Positions 45,701 to 55,135 of a stretch of DNA of 64,000 nucleotides are shown piece after piece (the stretch's first letter is position 1; each line of letters starts with the position of its first letter). The DNA is from Deinandra increscens subsp. villosa (lineage: Eukaryota; Streptophyta; Magnoliopsida; Asterales; Asteraceae). The stretch spans positions 53,491-117,490 of the forward strand of contig JBCNJP010000251.1 of assembly GCA_039602395.1 (NCBI GenBank). Direction: 5' to 3'. The notes beneath the pieces were generated by a model that saw only the letters and a program-made list of their open reading frames with translations, was not told where the DNA came from and ran no database searches. Position numbers and translations under genes: made by a program.

Positions 45701-46577
45701 TTCGGGATATCTGTCATCTATGGCTTTCCATGCCGGTGAATCGGATGGGTGTCGTAACACACCGGGTGTTTTGGAACTGGTGGCATGCCATCTTAGATCT
45801 TCCGCTGTGGTTTTCACTTGAAACAGTCGTTTCAATCTTGGAATGATGGGGAAATACCACATTACCTTTGTAGGAGTATTGTCGTATAGTTTCTTAGTCC
45901 TCTCATCCACCTTCCACCTGGACTCACCACAAGTTGGACATACAGTTAGGTCCTTGTTCTCCTTCCTGTAAAGAATACAATCATTGATACACACATGTAT
46001 CTTGGTGTACCCTGCACCCATTGACTTCAAAATCTTCTTGGCCTCATATGTATTTTTCACAATCTCATTACCTTCAGGTAGCATCTGTTTCAGCAAAACT
46101 AAAAGTTCATTAAAAAACTTATCTGATCCTCCATGCTTAGTCTTCAAGTTCAGTAGTTGAACCAAGGCAGATAACTTTGTGAAGGTATGGCATCCTTCAT
46201 ACAGGTGCTTCTCAGCATCCATGAGTCGTTCTTGAAACTTCTCATGGTCCTCAATGAAATTTTCTTCAGTAGCTCTGACCATTTCTATCGTTTCGGATGC
46301 ATCGAATGGCATTCCGGAATCAAAAGATGATTCCTTGTGAAGCTCATCTCCTGCGGGCTCGTGTTCCTCTCCGTGTTTAGTCCAATGTTGTATAAGTCAG
46401 ATCGAATCCCTTTGAAAACAAATGATAATCTACATCATCAACATGATAAGAGTAATGGTTTAGACATTTAACACAGGGACATGGAATTTCCGTCTTTTTC
46501 AAACTTGTAACTGCAAACTTTAAGAATGATTTAACTCCATCGGCGTATGAAGTGTCTACAACGAATCTCACCCTATA
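42749..46577 (-). pseudogene. CACTA TNP2-type transposase, spliced, with one frameshift
   Basis: Minus-strand order: a transposase-associated domain (about 46577-46385; 'CPCVKCLN', 'HLFSKGFDLTYTT'), then the TNP2 core of the Transposase_21 family in 46312-44079 ('VCPTCGESRW', 'WHATSSKTPGVLRHPSDSPAW', 'GISTDGVDVN', 'DFMHIEKNVAESL'), a DUF4218-like region ('SHDYHMLMQQFLP', 'FPPSFFDVMLHL'), a 100-bp exon (43993-43894) and a DUF4216-like exon (43375-42749; 'VQNSG'-type core as 'YQNSGVGVEV'). Introns 43994-44078 and 43376-43893 obey GT-AG and keep the frame. An extra T near 46383 puts the first domain out of frame with TNP2, and the start exon is in the gap. TNP2 proteins cut and move CACTA ends. 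Apart from the frameshift the 745-codon core is intact. Confidence 0.85.
43451..43890. repeat. 120-bp tandem repeat filling a transposase intron
   Basis: Units start at 43451, 43572, 43692 and 43812 on AGTTGTTCCGGACAACTC (spacing 121, 120, 120 bp). They are nearly identical: a G/A change in one, a C/A change in another. The start word AGTTGTTCCGGACAACT is itself a palindrome. The array occupies nearly all of the 518-bp intron 43376-43893. Confidence 0.92.
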
Positions 46578-46620
46578 TATATATACATATATATACATAT
46601 ATATATATATATATAACCGA

Positions 46621-47120
46621 NNNNNNNNNNNNNNNNNNNNNNNNNNNNNNNNNNNNNNNNNNNNNNNNNNNNNNNNNNNNNNNNNNNNNNNNNNNNNNNN
46701 NNNNNNNNNNNNNNNNNNNNNNNNNNNNNNNNNNNNNNNNNNNNNNNNNNNNNNNNNNNNNNNNNNNNNNNNNNNNNNNNNNNNNNNNNNNNNNNNNNNN
46801 NNNNNNNNNNNNNNNNNNNNNNNNNNNNNNNNNNNNNNNNNNNNNNNNNNNNNNNNNNNNNNNNNNNNNNNNNNNNNNNNNNNNNNNNNNNNNNNNNNNN
46901 NNNNNNNNNNNNNNNNNNNNNNNNNNNNNNNNNNNNNNNNNNNNNNNNNNNNNNNNNNNNNNNNNNNNNNNNNNNNNNNNNNNNNNNNNNNNNNNNNNNN
47001 NNNNNNNNNNNNNNNNNNNNNNNNNNNNNNNNNNNNNNNNNNNNNNNNNNNNNNNNNNNNNNNNNNNNNNNNNNNNNNNNNNNNNNNNNNNNNNNNNNNN
47101 NNNNNNNNNNNNNNNNNNNN
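46621..47120. other. Assembly gap, 500 N
   Basis: Separates the CACTA element from Tat-type element D. It hides the right CACTA end, the transposase start exon, the 3' LTR of D and the first exon of D's antisense ORF. The left edge is a TATAC/AT microsatellite (46575-46616). Confidence 0.97.
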
Positions 47121-47212
47121 CGGGAAAGAAAGTGCGTTTCTTTTATGATGCTTCTTTGATACATTTTCATCTCTATTGTAACTTACCAACAAATTTTGTT
47201 TCTCTTGTGCAG

Positions 47213-47960
47213 CCATGGATCTATCAGATGCGTTGATGGTAAAGGATTTTAGCCAACTGCAATTTAGCAAAACCGAAACTAGCAAGGAGGCCTCTTCATC
47301 CACTGCGCCTTCATCCGGACCATCTCCTGTTACTGCGGATGCACCACTTGTGAACACTTCCGAGGTTGCTACTGAGAAAACTGTTGATCCTTCCAAGATT
47401 TCTGAACCAAACCTCTCGCAACCAGAAAGATCACATCCTCCGTCTCCTGTGGTTCAAAGGAGAAAAAAGAAATGTGCCAGACCATCTAAAAACGCTACTG
47501 AGGAAGATAAAGATGAAGACGAGCCATCTCCCAAAAGGACCCGCAAATCACCCGTTACTAGATCCAAAGCTAAATTTAGCACTACTGTGGAAACGCTTTC
47601 CGAGCATCTTGGAGGTGAAATGCATCAAAGAACTCCTTCTCCCCCATCTGATGGCGAAAGTTTACCAGTTATGTCTCCCCCCAGCTTGGCACATCTTGTG
47701 AGCACTTCCTTTGAAGATTTTATTTGATCCCCTTGTCAGACTATCGATCTTGTAAGTAACCCATCACCTACTGTTTCTACCCCTGGATGTGAGTTACCAC
47801 CCCCTTTTTCTCAAGCTGTGGTGCCTTCACCGGTTGTTTCAACCACCCCCCTTGCAACACAACTTTACAGCAGTGGATCTTCAAGCTTTTTACCATCTTT
47901 CAGCCATCCTACCTTTTCTGATGCGATGTGGATCCGTAATGAAGCAAAACTTATGAGTTC
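47213..47960 (+). pseudogene. Antisense additional ORF of element D, exon 2, split by insertion
   Basis: The exon starts after an acceptor TTTCTCTTGTGCAG with CCATGGATCTATC, as exon 2 does in element B (24652). It encodes a Ser/Pro/Lys-rich region ('RRKKKCARPSK', 'PSPKRTRKSP'). A TGA at 47725-47727 stands where homologous sequence continues in frame, so it is broken. At 47961 a gag-only element inserted with target duplication AGTTC; the frame resumes at 53502. Exon 1, with the 'putative gypsy type transposon' domain, is in the gap. Confidence 0.75.
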
Positions 47961-48379
47961 TGTAGAGGCTAGATTATAAGGCTTGTAATATTAAACATGT
48001 TGAGCTGGGCTTAGAGGGTTTCATTAGAATTATAGGCTAGTTTGCTATTGTATTTAGGCTAGTTTATGATTGGGTTTGGGTTTACTATTGGGTTTATGAT
48101 CCACAAAGGGCCCAATAGTAAACCCATTGGGTACCTATATAAACCCATTTGTGTTTATGATTAACTAAGCTTTTGAGATACTTGTTCACGATTTCATCAT
48201 CCTTGTTGGTGTTTACGATCAGATCTAAAGCTTCAATAGTAGTTGTTCTTCATTCAAGATTCAATCTTTCTTATAGATTGAATCTCTTCTTCTACTATTT
48301 TCTTGAATCGATCTCTCACGAGGATTCCGCACTCGTGTTTGATTAAATATCGTGTGTTTGGGAGATTTTCGGACCTACA
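47961..48379 (+). repeat. 5' LTR of gag-only element, copy 2
   Basis: TGTAGAGG...GGACCTACA, 419 bp, matching 53078-53496. The TATA box TATATAAA is at 48136-48143. The first roughly 180 bp and the last roughly 80 bp resemble copy 1; the middle does not. Confidence 0.94.
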
Positions 48380-48380
48380 A

Positions 48381-48393
48381 TTGGTATCAGAGC
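48381..48393 (+). promoter_or_regulatory. Primer binding site, initiator Met-tRNA type
   Basis: TGGTATCAGAGCC directly follows the 5' LTR, as in copy 1. Confidence 0.9.
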
Positions 48394-48728
48394 CAAGAAT
48401 CACAGATTCGAGGTTCTCACGATATTGGATTCAAGCTTTTTCCAAAAAAAAAAAAAAAAAAAAAAAAGTCAATTTTTCATACTTTCACGGAAACGGGCGT
48501 AACTTTTGACTCGTTTGGAGTTAGAAGCTCAAATTTGAACACGACGTTCGTGACATCAAGCCCCAGAATTACCCCAGACTAACGTCCAGGGGAGCTCGTT
48601 TGGACCCCCAAATTCCACTCCGAAGGCCTCCGTTTTTCAGTTTTAAGTTTTTGACACTATTCTTTGAATAGTACTTTTGCCGATTTTGCCGTTTTTGCAG
48701 ATTTTTCAAGATTTTCAGAAGCTGCAAA
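48394..48728 (+). other. Leader with an internal 24-A run
   Basis: After about 50 bp shared with copy 1, a run of 24 A (48444-48467) is followed by 260 bp unrelated to the copy 1 leader. The TTTACGAC motif cluster of copy 1 is absent. Confidence 0.8.
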
Positions 48729-50660
48729 ATGAGTTCAGTGGTTGAAGAAAAGAATATACTTGAGGACGATGATGCTGAGATATGCCCAAATCCTACTTGT
48801 GCTCGTATAATTCCTGAACTTAGGCAAATCTGTAAAAATTTTCAGTCAGAATTGTTTGAGACAAAATGCGAGAAGAGCTCATTTAAGGGTAGATGGCAAA
48901 AGAACGAAGAGAAGGTTAAAGCTCAAAAATTAGATATAACAAAATATAAGAACCTTGCAACTGAGAACGCCTATTTGTATGACAACGCTAAGTTAGAGAT
49001 AGCTGAGCTAAGTAAGCAGATAGATGACCTGAAGCACAAGAACAATGAGATGCAGGTTAAGCTTGATATGAATCAAATGAGGAGCAAAAGAATGCTTGAA
49101 GCTGGAAAGGAATTGTCACATGCTGTTGTGACTGGTCAAGTTGGGAAACACACACCTGGATTTGGATCAAAAAAGACTGATAAGGCCTTGGCTGCAAACA
49201 GCATTATTCCTCCACCAGTTCCCAGAGACATTATAGGAATACTTCTTAGTGAGGATCAAGTTGAACGAACCAAGTCAGATTATAAAGAAGCTGCTCCTCC
49301 TATTGATAGTGTCTTGGTTGGAACTACACCATTGACTCAAGAGGAAATAGACAACGAGGCAAACATGACATATGGTGAAGGGAGAATAGAGGATGTATCA
49401 AGAGATGATGCTGAGTGCCAGGAGTATAACAGATGTCATAGCTCCAAGTCTGATGAAGCTGGGGTAGAGTTGAAACCATACCCTAAAATTGAAACCCCAT
49501 GCTTCAAAGTAATTGACGAAGTCAAAAGGGAAAAGGTGATCTTGACGACCCGGCCTGAGGGGAAGATCTTTATGACATCTGGATCTATGTTTGACCAAGA
49601 ACCAGATGTTGGGTATGACTTACCATCCTTCTCCTCCAAGTTCAAGGGACTAACTGATGGAGTGATAGGTGAAGCAAAAGTTGAGAAGCCAAAGATCACC
49701 ATCAAGCATCCGAGTGTGAAGCCAACAGCTGGAGTGAAGAATGAAAAACTCAAGGGAGTAGCTGTGTCTCCCATTTCTTCAGTTGGATCATGCAGTTGCC
49801 GTTGTGATTGCAAGAATGATGCTTCAACGTCAAAGAATCCAGAGAGCACAAAGACGATGAGGACAGGTTCTACTCAGGCTTCCAGGAACCAGCAGAAAGT
49901 CAAATCTGGAGCTGCTGACAAGGCAACGAAGCAGACACAAGGCAAACCAGATCCATATCAGCCACCAAAGACGAATGGGTACACGTCTGACTTCTATCTA
50001 AAGAAGCAGACTTGCTTTAATTGTGGCATTGCTGGTCATATTGCTAGGAACTGTCTGTATCGCCCCTATGAACCCTATTTTCCGAAAAGTCAAAGGGTTT
50101 CATCTCAGGAGTCTGTGAAGTCTAAGCCGATGATGGTGCAGAAACCTAAGGCAGTGAAGACTGTTACTCCCAAGGTTAAACCCTCTGATCAACATTGGGG
50201 CGCTGCCAAAGCTGAAAGAAAATCTTTAAATCAAAACAACAGCTTTCCAAGTTACCAAAATTTTCAGAAAAAGGTGATGAAACCATTTTCAAAGCAATCA
50301 AAACTTGAAAAACCCAAAGTTACCCCTCCCAAGGTAACTAAAACTGTTTTGAAAAATATTTCTAAAATGCAGAAGGTTGAAATACCTAAAGTCACAACTC
50401 AAAAGGTGACTAAAACAAAAACTGTTTTGAAAAGTGAATCTAAAATGAAGAAGGTTGAAATACCTAAGGTCACAACTCCAAAAGTGACTAAAACAAATGT
50501 TAAATCACCTGGAATTTGGAAGCCAAAAGTCAAGGCAGCTACAACCGAATCATCCCAACTTCCTGATTTTTCAAAAGGAATGTTTTTAAAAGAAGTTTCA
50601 TTCATTGATTCCTCAGGTGTACCCAGAAAAACAATGGCATGGGTACCACTGGCTAACTAA
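48729..50660 (+). CDS. gag: Intact gag-like protein of the gag-only element
   Basis: 643 codons from ATG to TAA without interruption. Residues about 30-125 are heptad-like and charged (coiled coil), then an acidic middle part, then a CX2CX4HX4C zinc knuckle (C429, C432, H437, C442) that in gag proteins binds RNA. The Lys-rich tail at about 527-595 is built of short tandem repeats around KVEIPKVT/PKVTKT. The C-terminus 'GVPRKTMAWVPLAN' resembles the gag-protease junction of plant Copia polyproteins, but protease does not follow. Gag packages element RNA into cytoplasmic particles; RT and integrase would have to come from an autonomous relative. The start is chosen because upstream frames are closed and copy 1 has an ATG at the same place. 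Confidence 0.88.
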   Translation: MSSVVEEKNILEDDDAEICPNPTCARIIPELRQICKNFQSELFETKCEKSSFKGRWQKNEEKVKAQKLDITKYKNLATENAYLYDNAKLEIAELSKQIDDLKHKNNEMQVKLDMNQMRSKRMLEAGKELSHAVVTGQVGKHTPGFGSKKTDKALAANSIIPPPVPRDIIGILLSEDQVERTKSDYKEAAPPIDSVLVGTTPLTQEEIDNEANMTYGEGRIEDVSRDDAECQEYNRCHSSKSDEAGVELKPYPKIETPCFKVIDEVKREKVILTTRPEGKIFMTSGSMFDQEPDVGYDLPSFSSKFKGLTDGVIGEAKVEKPKITIKHPSVKPTAGVKNEKLKGVAVSPISSVGSCSCRCDCKNDASTSKNPESTKTMRTGSTQASRNQQKVKSGAADKATKQTQGKPDPYQPPKTNGYTSDFYLKKQTCFNCGIAGHIARNCLYRPYEPYFPKSQRVSSQESVKSKPMMVQKPKAVKTVTPKVKPSDQHWGAAKAERKSLNQNNSFPSYQNFQKKVMKPFSKQSKLEKPKVTPPKVTKTVLKNISKMQKVEIPKVTTQKVTKTKTVLKSESKMKKVEIPKVTTPKVTKTNVKSPGIWKPKVKAATTESSQLPDFSKGMFLKEVSFIDSSGVPRKTMAWVPLAN

Positions 50661-53077
50661 TCTCTCACTCTGTGCAGGAACGATCATGGAGGATTATCAC
50701 TAACATTTTTTTTATTAAGTTGTTTGTTGGTAAGTGATTGTTCCAGGCACAGTTTAGGAGACGTATCTTCATGTCATGTCAAGATATCTATACAATGAAA
50801 GGTATGTCTCTTTGAGAGGTAAAATGTCAAAATCAGCACGAAAGGTACTGTTCTTAACTTGGTTGTGTGAATGAAGCGGCAAAGGGTGTTTTGAGTCAAA
50901 CCAAATTTCCTAAAATTTTCACTTGGTGATTGATTATGTGTTTTGACTTCAAATGCAATAAAGTGTGCATGTCATGAAACCCAATTTACTAAATTTTTTC
51001 AAATCAATACTTTGAAAGTTAGCTTGGCCAGAAATTTTCAAAATTTTGTGTTTTGTTCTTTTAAGTGTGTTTTATTTTTATTTATCGTTAAAAAAAAATG
51101 TCACAAGATTGTGACATTAAAAATCAAAAAGCAAGGGGAAGAAATGTAAAGATGAAGAAAAAGTTGACCCCTCAAACATAGTGTGCTTTTCAATTTTTAA
51201 TTGTTTGTGTCTTGTTTTTGAGAAGTTTAGGGGAAGTAAAATGAATGCACGAATTGGAGATGGCTGACACGCGTAAGGTGGAAGTGAAAGGCAAGCTCCA
51301 CGGTGATATGCTCGGTAGGCTCGACCTAATCTTATGACCACCAATGTAAGTGCAATGAACCTAAAAGATATATATGTTTAGCTTCCCATCCCAGGTTGCA
51401 TGGTTTAAAAGACTGAGTCCCAGCAAAAATGGGTTGAGAGTGGTAATTATACCTAGTATTCACTCTCTCACACGCCATGTTTCTGCTGTCATGACTACAC
51501 CACATAAGAAAAAGAAAAAGGAAAAGAAAAGAAAAAGAAATGAAAAAGAAATGAAAAAGAAATGAAAAAGAAATGAAAAAGAAAAGAAAATGAAAAATAA
51601 TCATTCAGTTGGTCTTCTTTGTGTGCTTAGCGGCCGACCTGATCACCAACTGATGGTTAATGAAAATAAGTGGTAGTCATAGCCGTGGTGCATGGTTCCT
51701 CAAGTTGGGGGTTTGTGAATCCTCAATAAACTCTGAGGTTGGGTAGGTTTTGCTGTGTACGCTTGGGTGTGGGGACAATTAAACATGACGGTAATATTGT
51801 GCTATAATAAGCATGACGCATTCGGTTGGGATTAAACGGGTTTGAGTTTAAAGCGGACAAACATACCGGCAATCACCTGGACTAGTCGAGTAACTGAAGC
51901 TGAAAAGGGTTCTTCAGTCAGATTCATACGGTTTGATCCCTTGTAAACTTTCTCATGTTTGGTTTGGTAAGTATTTGTTTATTTTTATCTTTCGTGTGTG
52001 AGTCGTTAAGTTCTTTTTGGTTTGTTTTCGTCTTGGCCAGGTTGATTTGAGAAGTCAAAATGTGTTTTTCATGGGTTTTAATGCATGACAATATGCCCCC
52101 GACAGATCTTGCCAAATTTTTAGGGGAAGGAGTATGGGATAATAAGTATTATCCGAAGGGAACTCGAGGATGATACTTATTATCTAATGGAAAAGACTTC
52201 CTCCGTCAGATCTTGACAAATTTTTAGGGGAAGGAGGGAGGATAATAAGTATTATCCGAAAAGACTTCCATAATACATAGTATCTGAAGGGAACTCGAAG
52301 ATAATATGTATTATCTCAGGGGAAGTCCTTAGCTGAGGGGAAGTAATCAGCTAAGGGGAAGTCTTTAGAGGTCTTTGGGTTCAGGGGAAGTTTTATAGAA
52401 AACCCGTAATCTATATTAGGGTTTTTGGTTAAAATTATGTTAATTTGAATCAACTGAACAGATGATAATTACCTTCTAACCCAAAGACCAGTCATCAAAT
52501 GTCTGTTGGTGTATATTTTTTCAAATGTGTGTCAGACAGGTTGATGATAGAAAGATGCCGCTGCTACTCAAAGTTAAAGAACCAGCCGGACAAGACTTCT
52601 ATCTGAATAAGCATGTGTTTAGGGGAAGTTGTTGGTGTCTTTACAAGTTTTCAAAAGAGCTTCAAAGAAGATGTTCACATGTTTAGGGGAAGCTGAAGAC
52701 TTCAAGTCTCGTTGAAGAAAACGATACAGAGAGCAGTCAGAGATCATGAAGTTTGAAGATCAACAATCAAATTCTTCAAAGTTAGGGGTTTTCAAAATTT
52801 CAACCCTCTAATTTATGGAGATTCAAGACAGTTACCGAAGATACAGCAAGAACCAGTTCTTTCAAAAGAAGCAAGTCATTGAGAATCCTCCATCTCATTA
52901 ACTTGTTCATTCCAAGAAGTTCAAGCTGATGCTGATCAAGAGGAAGTCCCAAGTGCCCATCAGGAAACCCAATGAAGATTTCTGCGGAAAGAATCTTCAT
53001 CAACATCCATGCCAGCCACTCAAGAAGAAGAATTTCAAAGATCGAAGACATTTAATATCACAAGCCTAGGGGAAGAT
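50661..53077 (+). other. Non-coding 3' region with repeated purine tracts
   Basis: Collinear with 5272-7752 of copy 1, with small deletions. Examples are one missing GATAATAAGTAT...ATACTTATTATC unit near 52250 and a shorter AGAAAA-rich run at 51506-51596. The repeated AGGGGAAG tracts are retained up to the 3' LTR. No coding sequence. Confidence 0.7.
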
Positions 53078-53496
53078 TGTAGAGGCTAGATTATAAGGCT
53101 TGTAATATTAAACATGTTGAGCTGGGCTTAGAGGGTTTCATTAGAATTATAGGCTAGTTTGCTATTGTATTTAGGCTAGTTTATGATTGGGTTTGGGTTT
53201 ACTATTGGGTTTATGATCCACAAAGGGCCCAATAGTAAACCCATTGGGTACCTATATAAACCCATTTGTGTTTATGATTAACTAAGCTTTTGAGATACTT
53301 GTTCACGATTTCATCATCCTTGTTGGTGTTTACGATCAGATCTAAAGCTTCAATAGTAGTTGTTCTTCATTCAAGATTCAATCTTTCTTATAGATTGAAT
53401 CTCTTCTTCTACTATTTTCTTGAATCGATCTCTCACGAGGATTCCGCACTCGTGTTTGATTAAATATCGTGTGTTTGGGAGATTTTCGGACCTACA
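53078..53496 (+). repeat. 3' LTR of gag-only element, copy 2
   Basis: 419 bp, identical by eye to 47961-48379, preceded by the purine tract and followed by AGTTC. TATA box at 53253-53260. Confidence 0.94.
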
Positions 53497-53501
53497 AGTT
53501 C

Positions 53502-54545
53502 CCGCAAGAAGTCACCTGTAGGCTTGGATGAGTTGTTTATTCCCACCTGGAACATTACCAATCGAGACAACGTAGTGGATCCTGCTTGTGAAAAGGATTT
53601 TTTCCTAAAGGTTGTTGGCCCAGGTGATGTGAGAAGATCCGAGGAGATACCTGCTCCAGAATTCGCATCGAAGATTGTGTCAACATATGCAGCAAACAGC
53701 ACTCTTATTCCGGAACTGTATAACCGCTGGATAAAGGCTGAGTTTCAATTACAAACACTGAATGCTAAACTGGTTGCTGTTGCGAAGTCTGATTTGCAAG
53801 AGAAAAACCAAATGCTTCAAAAAGAAAACCAGGAGCTAACTTATTCCAACACTGCCATCTCTTCCAGACTATCGGATGTGGAAAAGTCCTTGAACAGTTC
53901 GAGAAACCTGGTGAAAAGCTTAGAAAAGCAAAAACAAAACCATTTTTCCGAATACATGCAAAATCTGAAGGAAAAAGATGAGCAATTGGAATCCCTGCAA
54001 CTCCGCCTTCAAGAGAGGAATTCAGGTATCACTTAGCTTTTTATATATATTTACTCATGTATTTTTATTAAAGGATAACTCTTACCATACTTTTTCCCAA
54101 ATTAACTATTTGAATCAGAGTTTGATACTGTCAAATCTACCTTTGATGCGGAGAAGCATGTGTTGGAAGAAAAACAGAAGAATTTGCTGATGGAAAGGAA
54201 GTGGTTAGTCAGTGAAGGTATCCCTGCAGCGGTTGACAAAGTGCTGAAAGGTCCACATTTGAAATCAGCTATTACTGGTGCCCTTAATGCCATGAATGCT
54301 TGTGGCTTTAATGAGGGTATGCGTGCAGGGGTTTTCTTTGCATCTACCGACCCAACGGTGACGGCTGCATCTGGCAGAGGATTCGATGCTGAAGCGCCCA
54401 AAAAACTGAATGATGCTACTACAAACTTCCAAAAGTGACTTTTCCTTTTGTTGAAGCTTGTAAGGATTTGCAAGATGCCACCTTGGAGGAAATTAAGAAG
54501 ATCCTCACAACCGACCTTCCCCCTGCCAGCATTCCCCGCATCTGA
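53502..54545 (+). pseudogene. Antisense additional ORF of element D, 3' exons
   Basis: After the target duplication the exon 2 frame resumes ('SRKKSPVGLDELFIP') and runs through a coiled coil to 54025. An intron with GT-AG ends (54026-54118) leads to exon 3 at 54119-54545, containing 'NACGFNEGMRAG', the counterpart of 'VGFNEGIKCG' in element B. A frameshift near 54420 precedes the natural-looking end 'PPASIPRI' and TGA at 54543-54545. The ORF is convergent with D's pol. Confidence 0.75.
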
Positions 54546-55135
54546 AGACTTTTAAGTAAATCTCTTCCTTTAATCAACTTCCCTAAAAACAATATCACTT
54601 TTGCTCCGCCTGCGAGCGGACTTGCTTCTTTTTTGCCCGTTATGTGTAGGGCTTCTTTTGTTTGAAAACAGTTTATTTTGGTGCCTCTTATGACTGTTTT
54701 ATGTTGGATGATGATACATGATTTTGAATGGTTTATTATGATGTTACTATAACTTTGTTATAAGTATGATTTTTACTTTGCTTATTTACATGTGTATGAC
54801 TTACATTATCAACCTAAATGATCACATGCGTCCATGTCATCACTTTAAGTTTTTAATTGTAACCACACACATTTTCTACATCTTACTAATTGATAACTCA
54901 TAGTTATTTTTCCTTTAGTCACATGGACTACTCCCGATTTTTTATTTTTGTTCGGAAGTGTGGATAGTGCATAACTACCTCTTATGACCCCATAGGTCGC
55001 ACCCTAAAAGATGCATATATTGATCAATTTCTTTTGGTTCTATTGAACCGCATCTATTTTAAGATGCATGGTGGCCAACCATACTTCAACCCTGTGGATT
55101 GAGTTTTATTGCATACGTATGTCTAGTTTTTCTGT
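54546..55135. other. Spacer between convergent ORF ends in element D
   Basis: 590 bp, AT-rich. No gene is seen. It corresponds to the longer spacer 26510-27791 in element B. Confidence 0.5.

Larger units (their letters stand above)
40396..46620 (-). mobile_element. CACTA (En/Spm-like) DNA transposon, right end in gap
   Basis: The terminus reads CACTACGTCAAAA at 40396 after GGG, the candidate 3-bp target duplication. A subterminal region of about 650 bp carries some 19 copies of GTGGCYA or its complement. The element encodes a spliced TNP2-type transposase on the minus strand plus a small acidic ORF on the plus strand. The other terminus, expected to end TAGTG, is in the gap at 46621-47120. 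At least 6.2 kb is visible. Confidence 0.85.
47961..53496 (+). mobile_element. Non-autonomous gag-only Sirevirus-like element, copy 2
   Basis: A complete element of 5536 bp with LTRs 47961-48379 and 53078-53496 (419 bp each), which I find identical. The target duplication AGTTC lies at 47956-47960 and 53497-53501. The PBS is at 48381 and the purine tract AGGGGAAGATTG abuts the 3' LTR. One intact gag gene and no pol are present. LTR and leader differ clearly from copy 1, while gag and the 3' non-coding region are close, so these are two subfamilies. The identical LTRs imply a very recent insertion. Confidence 0.94.
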
